Of a stretch of 64,000 nucleotides of DNA, positions 41,278-51,645 are shown piece after piece (the stretch's first letter is position 1; each line of letters begins with the position of its first letter). The DNA is taken from the NCBI GenBank assembly GCA_026988155.1, contig JALSLW010000061.1, forward strand, positions 38,915-102,914, in the 5' to 3' direction. The notes under the pieces are model-generated. The model did not search any database. It was not told the DNA's origin and was given only the letters and a program-made list of their open reading frames with translations. Position numbers and translations under genes: made by a program. The DNA comes from Methylomonas sp. Its GTDB lineage: Bacteria; Pseudomonadota; Gammaproteobacteria; Methylococcales; Methylomonadaceae.

Positions 41278-41667
41278 TTATTCAAATTTAAAACCGTCTC
41301 TTCTCCACGAGGCGGCACCACCGTCAAGGTTATACAAGTTATGGTAGCCTAACTCATAAAGAGACCTTGCAGCTGCATTTCCCATTGGCCCGCCTTCACA
41401 ATACAGATAAATAGCTGTGTTCTTGTCTTTAGGGAATTTATCTTTATATTTTTTGATGCTATTGTAGGGAACAAATAAATCGGTTCCTTTTATATGAGAC
41501 TGTTTTGGCGTATGAACATCGACTAAAAATATATCCTCATTTTGCATGATTTTATTTAATTCAGCCGCTGTGATGACTTTAAGATAGCCTGGCTGCTGAA
41601 ATGAACACGCTGTAGCAATGACAGCAAAAAGTGCTGCCGTGTATATTTTTCTTAAATATTTAAACAT
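41278..41667 (-). CDS. Rhodanese-domain lipoprotein
   Basis: N-terminal lipobox (ATAC); YLYCEGGPMGNAAARSLYELGYHNLYNLDGGAASWRRDGF. Confidence 0.85.
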   Translation of the reverse strand: MFKYLRKIYTAALFAVIATACSFQQPGYLKVITAAELNKIMQNEDIFLVDVHTPKQSHIKGTDLFVPYNSIKKYKDKFPKDKNTAIYLYCEGGPMGNAAARSLYELGYHNLYNLDGGAASWRRDGFKFE

Positions 41668-41711
41668 AGGGGTGGTTATTTTCTTTGCTAAAAAATATGG
41701 CTAAATTTAAG

Positions 41712-41755
41712 CATAAAAAAAGGGTTGCACCTAATTAGATGCAACCCTTTTTAAA
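41712..41755 (-). terminator. Terminator downstream of tRNA-Leu
   Basis: AAAAAAAGGGTTGCACCTAATTAGATGCAACCCTTTTT. Confidence 0.85.
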
Positions 41756-41758
41756 ATA

Positions 41759-41845
41759 TGGTGCCTCGGGCCGGAATCGAACCGGCACGGATTTAACTCC
41801 GCGGGATTTTAAGTCCCGTGCGTCTACCAATTTCGCCACCGAGGC
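41759..41845 (-). tRNA. tRNA-Leu(UAA), CCA encoded
   Basis: Reverse strand GCCTCGGTGGCGAAATTGGTAGACGCACGGGACTTAAAATCCCGCGGAGTTAAATCCGTGCCGGTTCGATTCCGGCCCGAGGCACCA. Confidence 0.96.
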
Positions 41846-42004
41846 ATTGCTGATGAGCTAGCAGAGCCGAGTATTATATTCATACTTATTATAAATATCT
41901 AGCACTATCTTAATTTTTTTTTCAGAGGCTCTATAAGACAATAATAAATCAGCACCTTGCTGAATTATAAGATTCCATCCCATAATTACTAAACCCATAA
42001 TAAA

Positions 42005-42664
42005 ATGAGCCATCTTAATCTGAGCATCCTTTCAATCATTTTCATCCTTTTAACGGGTATAGCTTCCGCTGAAAATAATGTCCTTATCCCAATTGGCACA
42101 TTCTCATCAGGCACGTTGACCAACTGGAGCAATAAAACGTTTTCAGGCAAAACTCATTACCAAATCGTTCAGTTAGAAAAATCTTATATTTTAAAGGCAG
42201 AGAGTCATGCGGGAGCATCTGGCTTATTTAAAGAGCTGCGTGTTGATTTGAAAAAAACACCTTTTTTAAACTGGCGCTGGCGCATTGATCAGCGGCTAGA
42301 GGGTTTAAACGAACAAAGCAAGTCCGGTGATGATTATAGTGCCCGAGTTTACGTTGTTATTAGTGGCGGCTGGGCCTTTTGGAAAACTAAAGCAATTAAT
42401 TATGTTTGGGCTGGAAATAGTCCTAAAGGCTCGGTTTGGCCTAATGCTTTTGCGGGTAAAAATGCCATGATGATTGCACTACGTTCTGGCAATGATAAAG
42501 CACATACCTGGTACCAGGAAAAACGCAATATTCTGCAAGACTTAAAAGACCAGTTTGGCGCCGATATTCTTTACATTGATGCAGTTGCTTTAATGACAGA
42601 TACTGACAATGCCAAGGGTGATGCTATTGCTTATTATGGAGATATTTATTTTAGTGAAAAATAG
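42005..42664 (+). CDS. DUF3047 domain protein, exported
   Basis: LNWRWRIDQRLEG..DDYSARVYVVISGGWAFWKTKAINYVWAGN. Confidence 0.88.
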   Translation: MSHLNLSILSIIFILLTGIASAENNVLIPIGTFSSGTLTNWSNKTFSGKTHYQIVQLEKSYILKAESHAGASGLFKELRVDLKKTPFLNWRWRIDQRLEGLNEQSKSGDDYSARVYVVISGGWAFWKTKAINYVWAGNSPKGSVWPNAFAGKNAMMIALRSGNDKAHTWYQEKRNILQDLKDQFGADILYIDAVALMTDTDNAKGDAIAYYGDIYFSEK

Positions 42665-42845
42665 TGCTTCTACCCCTATCAGCACTTTTCCAATAATGAC
42701 GTATCTAAGATATTCTATAGAAATGAGAATTAAATGACTTGTCCATTTTCCAATGAATAGCGGCAATTACATAGCTTGCCATATCCTGGAAGGCAAACAA
42801 AAAATCTGCGATATAATGTATACGTTATTCAATTTCCATTCCATA

Positions 42846-43090
42846 ATCCTAAATAAATCAATTGAGCACGGATTTTGTGGGAAATCTGGGCAAAAAAGGC
42901 AAAGAATAGCTTGAAGATAATGGCCGTAGTCCTTATCGAGAGCTATTCTGCAGAATTTTTTTGTCCAGATTTTTCACAAAACCGTGAAGCGAAATACACT
43001 CGCCCACCTGGTGAATAGTGAAAAACTGGATTAAACAGTTTATTTAACAAGTTACAGTTAAACTAAGCGTTCAACTGATTTATTTAGGAT
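42846..43090. mobile_element. ~245-bp palindromic MITE-like element containing repeat copy 2
   Basis: Terminal inverted repeats ATCCTAAATAAATCAATTGA / TCAACTGATTTATTTAGGAT (1 mismatch); interior 42905-43090 matches 26836-27019. Confidence 0.8.
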
Positions 43091-43147
43091 AATACTAATT
43101 TCAGCCTTCTATAATTTATTGCTCCCCCCGCTCTCTTATAAACCTAA

Positions 43148-46100
43148 ATGATTAAGCAAAAAAGAATTCTTCAGTCAGATATTCTCCATGCCTGTGGTGA
43201 TACATATTATTACCGAGGAAAAAAGTATTTTGATGATGGCCGGGTGCTAAACTTATCTCTTGAACAAGATGAGCCTTTCTATATCATTATCAGCGCATCC
43301 ATAAAAGGCAGTCGAAATAATTACTATGATCAAAGCATTAGGGTAGATTGGAAAAAAGACTACAGCTCCGTCTCTATTGCTGGCAACTGCAGCTGCCCCA
43401 TGTCTTTCAACTGCAAGCATATTGTTGCGGTCTGTTTAGAATATGTAAGGGCACAAGGGCAGACGATGCCCCCTATACAGTCGGTGCCTTCCTGCATGGA
43501 GTGGCTAGACAATTTTGACACCCCTGCCGCTGTCCAAGACAAGAATGCAGAGTTTATTGCCTACATTTTAATGCCCAGCAAAACACCGCACCTTTTCACG
43601 CTGGATTTGTATATCACCAAAGAAAACAAAAAAGGCGGACTGAATAAAGGCCGGAAAACCACTTTAAATAGCTTGCGATACAGTTATAGCTATTCAAGCT
43701 ATATTCAGCCAATTGACGAAGAAATTGCGTTACTGCTCACATCTCTCCGGCATACCTATCAAGGCGCTCCTGAATTGGCAGGAAGTACTGGCTATATTGC
43801 CCTCTCCAAAATTATGCAGACGGGCCGTTTATTTTGGCAAACACACCAATCCCCCCCCATACAGCCAGGTAATGAGCGTATGCTTGAGTTTTTATGGCAG
43901 CAGCTGAAGAGCCGTGACTATAAATTGAAACTGGTCATGAACCCTGCCGCAACTCTGGTTCTGACAGACCCTCCGCTATATTTTGACGCCGGACTAAACA
44001 CTTTAGGCGCTTGCAAGACTTTAAATCTATCTAATGACCAGCTGGAAAAAATAATCTCCGCACCTTCTGTCCCCGAAGAGTATGTTGATGAATTTAGCCA
44101 GCGATTAATCTTGGAGTTTCCGTCCATTCCTTTGCCTCCACCCAAGAAAATTGACATTACAGAGCTATCCGGCCTATCCCCTACACCCAAGCTTACTTTG
44201 TTTGGATTGCAGGTGAATCAGACTCAATACTCACATTTTATCCAGCTAAACTATAATTACGATGACAAAACGATTTCGGCCTATACCTCTGATTCTTTTA
44301 GCATTGCCAAAACAGAAGAGGGTATTTTTCGTATTCAGAGAGATATTGATGCAGAATTTGTAGCTTTTAATCAGCTTTTAGCATTGGGCTTTACCGTGGC
44401 CGAACTAAGAAACCACAAGGAGTTAGTTCTTCTAAGCCCAGCCAATGGCTCAATAATCAATAGCGCAAATCGCTGGGCTGAGTTTATAGGCAGTACCATT
44501 CCTCAATTGGAACAGCAAGGCTGGATAATTGAGACGGATGATAATTTTAAGCTTGAGTTCCAAACTGCTGATAGCTGGCAAACAGAGATTGAAGAAAGCA
44601 GTAATGACTGGTTTGAAATGAATTTCCAGGTAAATATCAACGGTGAAAACTTGCCATTACTGCCCTTAATCATGCCTGTTCTCGAAGATTATGATTTAAA
44701 TGACTTACCCGAAAATCTAAGTATTCCGGTTGCTGAACACACCTATATCAATATCCCTTCCACTCAGCTCAAACCTTTTCTTGATATTGTTTACGAACTA
44801 TTTGACAGTGCTTCTTCAATAAATGAAGATGGCTCGCTAACACTATCTCGATTTAATGCGGCCACATTGGCAGAACTGGATTCTGGAAATTATGGCCTTT
44901 TCAGCATTAAAGGCGGCAAAGCTTTGCTTGAAATGGGCAAAAAGTTAAAAAACTTTAAAGGCATAGAAAATGCGACCACGCCGAAAGGGCTCGATGCTAC
45001 TCTGAGAGATTATCAGCAACAAGGCTTCAATTGGCTGCAATTTTTGCGCGAATATAATTTTGCTGGAATTTTGGCCGATGATATGGGGCTGGGGAAAACG
45101 GTTCAGACTTTAGCTCACTTACTGCTAGAAAAGGAATCAGGAAGAATGACCAGCCCCTGCCTGATTATTGCTCCAACCAGTTTAATGGGCAATTGGCGCA
45201 GAGAAGCAACCCGCTTTACACCTGACTTAAAAGTGTTGACCTTGCAAGGTGCTGAGCGCAAACAGCACTTTGACTCACTCCAAGACTACGACTTGGTTTT
45301 AACCACTTATCCATTATTGCCTCGCGATAAAGAAGTATTAATGTCTTTAGAATATCACTACCTAGTACTGGATGAAGCTCAAGTTATTAAAAACCCAAAA
45401 TCTCAGGCCGCACGAACCGTTAGAGAAATCAAAACCCGCCATCGCCTCTGCCTGACAGGGACGCCAATGGAAAATCATTTAGGGGAGTTATGGGCGCAGT
45501 TTGATTTTCTTATGCCCGGGTTTTTAGGTGATAGCGCATTTTTTAAAAAAATCTATCGCACACCGATTGAAAACCATGGCGATCAGCAGCAGCGAGAACG
45601 CCTGTCTAAACGTCTGCAGCCCTTTATGCTGCGCCGTACCAAACAGGAAGTGGCTACTGAACTGCCGCCTAAAACTGAGATTATCCGTTCTATCCCTCTA
45701 TACGACAAGCAGGCAGCGCTCTATGAGTCCATTCGCATTACTATGGAGAAAAAAGTTCGTGACGCTATTGCCAATAAAGGACTGGCCCGCAGTCATATCA
45801 CTATTTTGGATGCCCTGCTAAAACTGCGCCAAACATGCTGTGACCCGCGCACCTTATCCCTGAAAGAAGCGAAAAAAATAACCGAATCTGCAAAGCTGGA
45901 TCTGTTAATGGAAATGCTGCCAGAGCAGCTGGAAGAAGGCCGGCGCATTTTGGTATTTTCACAATTTACTAAAATGATTGCATTGATCGAAAAAGAGCTT
46001 AAGACAAGGGAAATTGAATACAGCAAGCTGACAGGCCAAACCAAAAAGCGTGATGAAGCCATAGAACGCTTTAAAAGCGGTGAAGCAGATGTGTTTTTAA

Positions 46101-46402
46101 TCAGCTTAAAGGCTGGGGGCGTAGGTTTAAATCTTACGGAAGCCGATACAGTGATTATGTACGACCCATGGTGGAACCCTGCAGTAGAATCTCAGGCGGC
46201 GGATAGGGCGCATCGCATTGGCCAGGATAAACCCGTATTTGTCTATAAGCTAATCACCGAAAATACCGTGGAAGAAAAGATTCTAGCCATGCAGGAGAAA
46301 AAGCGGGCGTTAGCCAATAGTATTTATAACGGTGGAAAAAAAGAACCGTCATTAAAGCTCACTTCTGATGATTTGACTGAACTGTTCAAGCCATTATCTT
46401 AG
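43148..46402 (+). CDS. SNF2/RapA-type helicase with N-terminal SWIM zinc finger
   Basis: CSCPMSFNCKHIVAVCLEYV SWIM; ILADDMGLGKTVQTLAHL, DEAQ, DRAHRIGQ. Confidence 0.95.
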   Translation: MIKQKRILQSDILHACGDTYYYRGKKYFDDGRVLNLSLEQDEPFYIIISASIKGSRNNYYDQSIRVDWKKDYSSVSIAGNCSCPMSFNCKHIVAVCLEYVRAQGQTMPPIQSVPSCMEWLDNFDTPAAVQDKNAEFIAYILMPSKTPHLFTLDLYITKENKKGGLNKGRKTTLNSLRYSYSYSSYIQPIDEEIALLLTSLRHTYQGAPELAGSTGYIALSKIMQTGRLFWQTHQSPPIQPGNERMLEFLWQQLKSRDYKLKLVMNPAATLVLTDPPLYFDAGLNTLGACKTLNLSNDQLEKIISAPSVPEEYVDEFSQRLILEFPSIPLPPPKKIDITELSGLSPTPKLTLFGLQVNQTQYSHFIQLNYNYDDKTISAYTSDSFSIAKTEEGIFRIQRDIDAEFVAFNQLLALGFTVAELRNHKELVLLSPANGSIINSANRWAEFIGSTIPQLEQQGWIIETDDNFKLEFQTADSWQTEIEESSNDWFEMNFQVNINGENLPLLPLIMPVLEDYDLNDLPENLSIPVAEHTYINIPSTQLKPFLDIVYELFDSASSINEDGSLTLSRFNAATLAELDSGNYGLFSIKGGKALLEMGKKLKNFKGIENATTPKGLDATLRDYQQQGFNWLQFLREYNFAGILADDMGLGKTVQTLAHLLLEKESGRMTSPCLIIAPTSLMGNWRREATRFTPDLKVLTLQGAERKQHFDSLQDYDLVLTTYPLLPRDKEVLMSLEYHYLVLDEAQVIKNPKSQAARTVREIKTRHRLCLTGTPMENHLGELWAQFDFLMPGFLGDSAFFKKIYRTPIENHGDQQQRERLSKRLQPFMLRRTKQEVATELPPKTEIIRSIPLYDKQAALYESIRITMEKKVRDAIANKGLARSHITILDALLKLRQTCCDPRTLSLKEAKKITESAKLDLLMEMLPEQLEEGRRILVFSQFTKMIALIEKELKTREIEYSKLTGQTKKRDEAIERFKSGEADVFLISLKAGGVGLNLTEADTVIMYDPWWNPAVESQAADRAHRIGQDKPVFVYKLITENTVEEKILAMQEKKRALANSIYNGGKKEPSLKLTSDDLTELFKPLS

Positions 46403-47080
46403 ATGTATTTCTCCATTATTATCCCTACCTTTAATGAAGCTGACAATATTCAGACATGCCTGCTCAATCTGCAGGCCATTAGAAATCACGCTGAAATTAT
46501 TGTTGCTGACGGCAGAAGTACAGACAACACTATCAAATTAGCGTACCCGCTAGCCGATAAAATTATTGTTTCAGAAAAAGGGCGTGCCAGACAAATGAAT
46601 GCTGCAGCCCAGAATGCCACAGGTGAAATGCTTGTTTTTTTACATGCAGATACATCTTTGCCTGATAATGCTTTGGCTTTAATTAAGCAAACCCATCTAT
46701 GGGGCAGGTTTGATATAAGACTGAGCGGTGAGCCGTTTATGCTGAAAATTGTTGCACACTTTATGAACTGGCGCTCTCGCTTAACAGGCATTGCAACTGG
46801 AGACCAGGCTATTTTTGTTAGCCGGGACTTTTTTGATGCAGTAGGAGGGTATCCAGATATTGCATTAATGGAAGATGTAAGCATTAGCTCTGCACTGAAA
46901 AAAATCTCTCGCCCCCTCTGTCTAACAGCCAAGGTTACAAGTTCAGGCCGTCGCTGGGAAAAACAGGGAGTTTTTAAAACCATTTTTCTGATGTGGAGTA
47001 TCCGCCTGCGCTTTTTTTTTGGCGGCAAGCCCGAAATGCTTGCAAAACTGTATTCAAGAGGAACACTCTGGAAACTCTAG
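46403..47080 (+). CDS. Family 2 glycosyltransferase, TIGR04283-type
   Basis: SIIIPTFNEADNIQTCLLNLQ..EIIVADGRSTDNTI; ATG directly follows SNF2 stop. Confidence 0.88.
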   Translation: MYFSIIIPTFNEADNIQTCLLNLQAIRNHAEIIVADGRSTDNTIKLAYPLADKIIVSEKGRARQMNAAAQNATGEMLVFLHADTSLPDNALALIKQTHLWGRFDIRLSGEPFMLKIVAHFMNWRSRLTGIATGDQAIFVSRDFFDAVGGYPDIALMEDVSISSALKKISRPLCLTAKVTSSGRRWEKQGVFKTIFLMWSIRLRFFFGGKPEMLAKLYSRGTLWKL

Positions 47081-47133
47081 TGACTGCATTTGAGCAACAT
47101 TTTTTTCTTGATGAGGAAAAGCCTTAACCCCCC

Positions 47134-47682
47134 CTAAACTTTTCTTAGCTGCCGTAAAAAAATAATGCTAATAGCTATCAATAGCAGCACGGAAATACCC
47201 ACCAGAACCAAAGCAAATGGTATACCTACAAAAAAGGAAAACTGTTGCTCTGCTATCTTGCCGTCGACGGCATGCATACGCAATTTAATGGCATAAATAT
47301 CGCGCACCTGGATGTCGCTGTCTATGGAAACTACCTGCTTAGAAAAATACTGAATAGGCAATTGCTTAACCACAGTAAAAGCATCTTCTGCATTTAAAAT
47401 AAGACCCTTCCACGAGTTCCGTTTTAATAAAGTCAGTTCCACTCCTATCCCAGTCAAATCTGCTGTTGTCGAGTCAATTTTAATAATGGTCTGTCCTAGG
47501 TGGGGAAAATGGCGACAATAATGTTTGTCTGGATCTCTGCCTTTAAATTGATAACCATTCAGTCTGAGCTCTATATTGCCAACAGTAACAAGACACTCAT
47601 CATTTCCATGCGAACCTTCATGGGCGAGAGATGACTCAAAAGAAGTCATCAATAAAAAACTAATCCATAATACTTTTAGCAC
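47134..47682 (-). CDS. Uncharacterised exported protein with C-terminal TM anchor
   Basis: Signal peptide, ~140-aa soluble region, C-terminal hydrophobic helix then basic RQLRKV. Confidence 0.7.
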   Translation of the reverse strand: MLKVLWISFLLMTSFESSLAHEGSHGNDECLVTVGNIELRLNGYQFKGRDPDKHYCRHFPHLGQTIIKIDSTTADLTGIGVELTLLKRNSWKGLILNAEDAFTVVKQLPIQYFSKQVVSIDSDIQVRDIYAIKLRMHAVDGKIAEQQFSFFVGIPFALVLVGISVLLLIAISIIFLRQLRKV

Positions 47683-47859
47683 GCTACTTTAACCATTTTG
47701 AAAAATCAATATTAGCGACTATTATCCTAGAAAAAGGCTAACACTGCTAATTCCCTGAAAATCCCTGATATAATATGTTAAGGTGAAATTTTCAGAATAT
47801 TCTAATCTGTTGCTGGTGAAGGTGTAGCTGTTGTATAAATGGAGGTAGCTGTTTAGATT

Positions 47860-48819
47860 ATGGATGTCACAATCATCATTATTAGCTGGAATAGCCAGCA
47901 AATACTCAAAAAGTGTTTGCAGCATGTTTTCGCCCAAACTGTTCAGCCACATCGAATTATTGTTGTTGACAATAACAGTTCTGATAAGTCTGCAAGCATT
48001 GCTGAAGAATTTGAGTCAATTGATGTCCGTAGAATGGCTATAAACCTAGGCTTCGCTGCTGGCAACAATCAGGCTCTAGATGAATGTAAGACAGAGTGGG
48101 TTGCCTTGCTAAACCCTGATGCCTTTCCCGCACCAAACTGGCTTGAATCTCTGATGACTGCAGCCACTGATAATCCGGACATCGCTGTATTTGGTTCGCG
48201 CCAGCTGTGTTTTGACAACCCTTTGATTATTGACGGCATAGGTGATATTTACCATATGAGCGGCATTGTTTGGAGGGAGCACCATCGCGTTCCGCAACAA
48301 GCCGATGACCTTATTGCAAAAGAAATTTTTTCTCCATGCGCAGCAGCTGCCCTTTATAAACGGCAGGTGATAAATGAAATGGGGGGGTTTGATGAAGATT
48401 TTTTTTGCTATATGGAAGATGTTGATTTAGGATTTCGCTTACGTTTGGCAGGGTATAAATCTTTATATGTTCCTGAAGCTGCAGTCTATCATGTCGGCTC
48501 TGCTACAACAGGTGGGCATCATAGTGACTTTTCGGTTTATCATGGGCATCGGAATTTGGTCTGGACTTTTATAAAAAATATGCCCGGAGCTTTGTTTTGG
48601 CTGCTTTTCCCTTTGCATTTAATGCTTAATATTTTCTCAATTATCTGGTTTTCTGCCAAAGGGCAGAGGGATGCTATTATTAGGGCGAAATGGGATGCGC
48701 TTAAGGGCGTTCCAGCCATGTGGAGGAAGCGAAAAGAAATTCAAACTAACCGACGAGCTTCAGTGCTTGATATATGGCATGTACTGGATAAACGAGTATT
48801 CCCCCGAAGAAAGTCATAA
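47860..48819 (+). CDS. Family 2 glycosyltransferase (rhamnosyltransferase-like)
   Basis: IIISWNSQQILKKCLQHV..DNNSSDKSA; MGGFDEDFFCYMEDVDLGFRLRLAGYK. Confidence 0.92.
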   Translation: MDVTIIIISWNSQQILKKCLQHVFAQTVQPHRIIVVDNNSSDKSASIAEEFESIDVRRMAINLGFAAGNNQALDECKTEWVALLNPDAFPAPNWLESLMTAATDNPDIAVFGSRQLCFDNPLIIDGIGDIYHMSGIVWREHHRVPQQADDLIAKEIFSPCAAAALYKRQVINEMGGFDEDFFCYMEDVDLGFRLRLAGYKSLYVPEAAVYHVGSATTGGHHSDFSVYHGHRNLVWTFIKNMPGALFWLLFPLHLMLNIFSIIWFSAKGQRDAIIRAKWDALKGVPAMWRKRKEIQTNRRASVLDIWHVLDKRVFPRRKS

Positions 48820-48828
48820 GCATAGGTA

Positions 48829-49752
48829 ATGGTTGATAATTTAAAGGTATTCGAAGATTCTATGCTAAAAACCGTTTCCATTGTGGTGGTCAACTATAAT
48901 GCGGGATTATTATTGTCAGATTGCATTGCTTCTGCTTTACAGCAGGCAGGGGAAGTTGCTGTAATTGATAACGCATCTTCTGACAGAAGCATTGACGAAC
49001 TTGAGAAGCGTTTTCCAAAAGAAAACCGGTTAAAAATAGTTCGATCTGATACAAACCTTGGGTTTGCTGCTGGCTGTAATCTTGGACTTAATGCCGTTTC
49101 TAAGCCGTATATATTATTTTTGAACCCTGACTGCATACTTAATAAAGGCTCTTTGCAACAAATGCTTAAAACGCTTGAAAGTGATTCTCAGATAGGCATG
49201 GTCGGGGGATTTCTTTTCAACCCGGATGGCACAGAGCAGGGGGGAGGTCGGCGCGCAATACCTACACCTTGGCGTTCTTTTGTTAGAGCCTTTGGTCTAA
49301 ACCGGTTTGCCAACCGTTGGCCCAAACTGTTTTTTGATTTTCACTTGCATAAACAGCCATTGCCAGACAGTCCTATTGAGGTTGAGGCTATTTCTGGCGC
49401 CTGCATGCTTGTTAAACGGGAAGCACTTAACGATGTTGGCTACTGGGATGAAGAATATTTTCTTCATTGTGAAGATTTGGATTTGTGTTTGCGCTTTCGG
49501 AATAAGCAGTGGAAAATTCTTTTTGTACCAAATGCACCTGTTATGCATTATCTTGGGGTCTGTAGCCGCTCACGACCTATTTTTGTTGAATGGCACAAAC
49601 ACAAAGGGATGATGCGGTTTTATCGGAAATTTTTTCGTCATCAGTATCCCGGAGTATTGATGTGGCTAGTAATTTTAGGTATCTGGATGCGTTTTGGCTG
49701 TATGCTGGTTTATTACAGCGGTTTTTATCTCAGTCGAAGGCTTGGTCTATAG
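48829..49752 (+). CDS. Family 2 glycosyltransferase (rhamnosyltransferase-like)
   Basis: VVVNYNAGLLLSDCIASALQQ; VGYWDEEYFLHCEDLDLCLRFRNKQWK; earliest candidate start shown. Confidence 0.91.
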   Translation: MVDNLKVFEDSMLKTVSIVVVNYNAGLLLSDCIASALQQAGEVAVIDNASSDRSIDELEKRFPKENRLKIVRSDTNLGFAAGCNLGLNAVSKPYILFLNPDCILNKGSLQQMLKTLESDSQIGMVGGFLFNPDGTEQGGGRRAIPTPWRSFVRAFGLNRFANRWPKLFFDFHLHKQPLPDSPIEVEAISGACMLVKREALNDVGYWDEEYFLHCEDLDLCLRFRNKQWKILFVPNAPVMHYLGVCSRSRPIFVEWHKHKGMMRFYRKFFRHQYPGVLMWLVILGIWMRFGCMLVYYSGFYLSRRLGL

Positions 49753-50628
49753 ATGAATAAGGAAAGCGTTGGAGTGCTTGGGGCAACAAGTTTTGTGGGA
49801 AGGTGTCTGTTATCATTGCTGAATAAGAATGAATATAGAGTGACGGCCTTTTCCCGTCAAACAATTAAAAAATCCATTTACGGGGAGCAGAGAAAACCTC
49901 TTCCTTTACCAGGAAATCATATTTTTGACAGAGAAATTCCCTTGTGGATTAGTGTTGCACCAATCTGGGTTTTACCCAATTATTTTGATTTACTCATGGA
50001 TAGCGGAGTGAAACGCCTCGTAGTGCTTTCATCCACAAGCATTTTCACTAAAGACGGGTCATCGGACCTCGCTGAACAGGCACTTGCCCGGCAATTTGCC
50101 AATGCAGAAATGAAACTGCAGAACTGGGCGACTGAAAATGATGTTGAATGGGTGATTATTCGGCCGACTTTAATATATGGAATGGGCAAAGATAAAAACA
50201 TATCAGAGATTATCCGTTTTATTCGCCGTTTTAAGTTTTTCCCTTTGCTGGGTCTTGCCCATGGGTTAAGACAGCCTGTGCATTGCGAAGATGTTGCGAA
50301 TATATGTGTATCTGCTTTAAAGCCATCTCATATTGCGAACCGGTCTTATAATATATCCGGCGGTGAAACCCTGACATACAGAGAGATGGTTATACGAATT
50401 TTTAGCGCACTTGAAATGCGGCCGAGATTTTTTTCCATCCCTTTGTTTATGTTTAAATTTGCGTTGATCTATTTGCATTTTTTCCCTAGGTATAAAAACT
50501 GGTCAGTGGCAATGGCGGAACGGATGAATAAAGATCTAGTTTTTGATCATAGCGATGCCTTCAGAGATTTAGGATACAAACCGAGATCATTTAGTCTTCA
50601 AAAAAACGATATTTCGCCCAAATCATAG
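49753..50628 (+). CDS. NAD(P)-dependent epimerase/reductase (SDR)
   Basis: GVLGATSFVGRCLLSLL Rossmann motif. Confidence 0.85.
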   Translation: MNKESVGVLGATSFVGRCLLSLLNKNEYRVTAFSRQTIKKSIYGEQRKPLPLPGNHIFDREIPLWISVAPIWVLPNYFDLLMDSGVKRLVVLSSTSIFTKDGSSDLAEQALARQFANAEMKLQNWATENDVEWVIIRPTLIYGMGKDKNISEIIRFIRRFKFFPLLGLAHGLRQPVHCEDVANICVSALKPSHIANRSYNISGGETLTYREMVIRIFSALEMRPRFFSIPLFMFKFALIYLHFFPRYKNWSVAMAERMNKDLVFDHSDAFRDLGYKPRSFSLQKNDISPKS

Positions 50629-50757
50629 CCAGCTTTGAGGCATGCCCCAATATAGAGCCTAGGGCAAAACTAAAAATTACTTCCAAACGACTTAAGCGAC
50701 TGATCACTCAAACTTTAGTTATTTGAAAATTAATCCATCAACAGTAGAGAAATTAAA

Positions 50758-51645
50758 ATGAAAGGAATTATATTGGCAGGCGGTTCAGGAACGCGCTTAT
50801 ACCCAATTACCAAAGGGGTTTCTAAACAGGTCCTGCCGGTTTACGACAAGCCTATGATCTACTACCCTTTATCCGTACTGATGCTGGCTGGGGTAACTGA
50901 AATATTGATTATTACTACGGCCGAAGACCAAGATAGCTTTATCCGCCTATTGGGTGACGGGGCAGAGATTGGCTTGCAGATTGAATATATTATTCAGCCC
51001 TCTCCCGATGGATTGGCACAGGCTTTTATTCTGGGTAAAGAATTTATAGGCACAGGCGACGTCTGTTTAGTGCTAGGTGATAATATCTTTTATGGCCATG
51101 ACCTTAAAAAGATGCTGGCTTCAGCAGTTGATAATGCAAGAAAAGAAGATAAAGCAACTGTTTTTGGCTATCGTGTGGCTGATCCAGAGAGATATGGCGT
51201 AGCTGAATTTGATTCATCAGGCAATGCAATCAGTTTGGAGGAAAAGCCATTAGAGCCAAAAAGCAACTATGCGGTAACAGGACTGTATTTTTATCCGAAC
51301 GACGTTATTGAAAAAGCCACCATAATTAAACCCTCAGAACGGGGTGAACTTGAAATAACTACAGTCAATCAGCTTTATCTGGATGAAAACAGGTTAAAGG
51401 TAGAATTATTAGGCCGCGGCTATGCCTGGCTAGATACAGGTACCCATGAAAGCTTACTGGAAGCGTCTCAATATATAGAAACCATAGAAAAGCGACAGGG
51501 CTTAAAAGTGGCCTGTATTGAAGAAATTGCCTTTGAACAGGGCTATATCAGCAAGGCTCAATTAATTGAACTGGCCAAACCGTTAGCAAAAAATCAATAT
51601 GGACAATATCTTCTGCTGCGTGCGGAAGAAGGTACTGGCGTATGA
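50758..51645 (+). CDS. rfbA: Glucose-1-phosphate thymidylyltransferase
   Basis: [45 protein letters not shown]. Confidence 0.97.
   Translation: MKGIILAGGSGTRLYPITKGVSKQVLPVYDKPMIYYPLSVLMLAGVTEILIITTAEDQDSFIRLLGDGAEIGLQIEYIIQPSPDGLAQAFILGKEFIGTGDVCLVLGDNIFYGHDLKKMLASAVDNARKEDKATVFGYRVADPERYGVAEFDSSGNAISLEEKPLEPKSNYAVTGLYFYPNDVIEKATIIKPSERGELEITTVNQLYLDENRLKVELLGRGYAWLDTGTHESLLEASQYIETIEKRQGLKVACIEEIAFEQGYISKAQLIELAKPLAKNQYGQYLLLRAEEGTGV

Noticed and set aside
42838-43098. 8-bp target-site duplication around the MITE
   Set aside because: Left flank attccata and right flank aatactaa do not match, so insertion by transposition is not directly proven.
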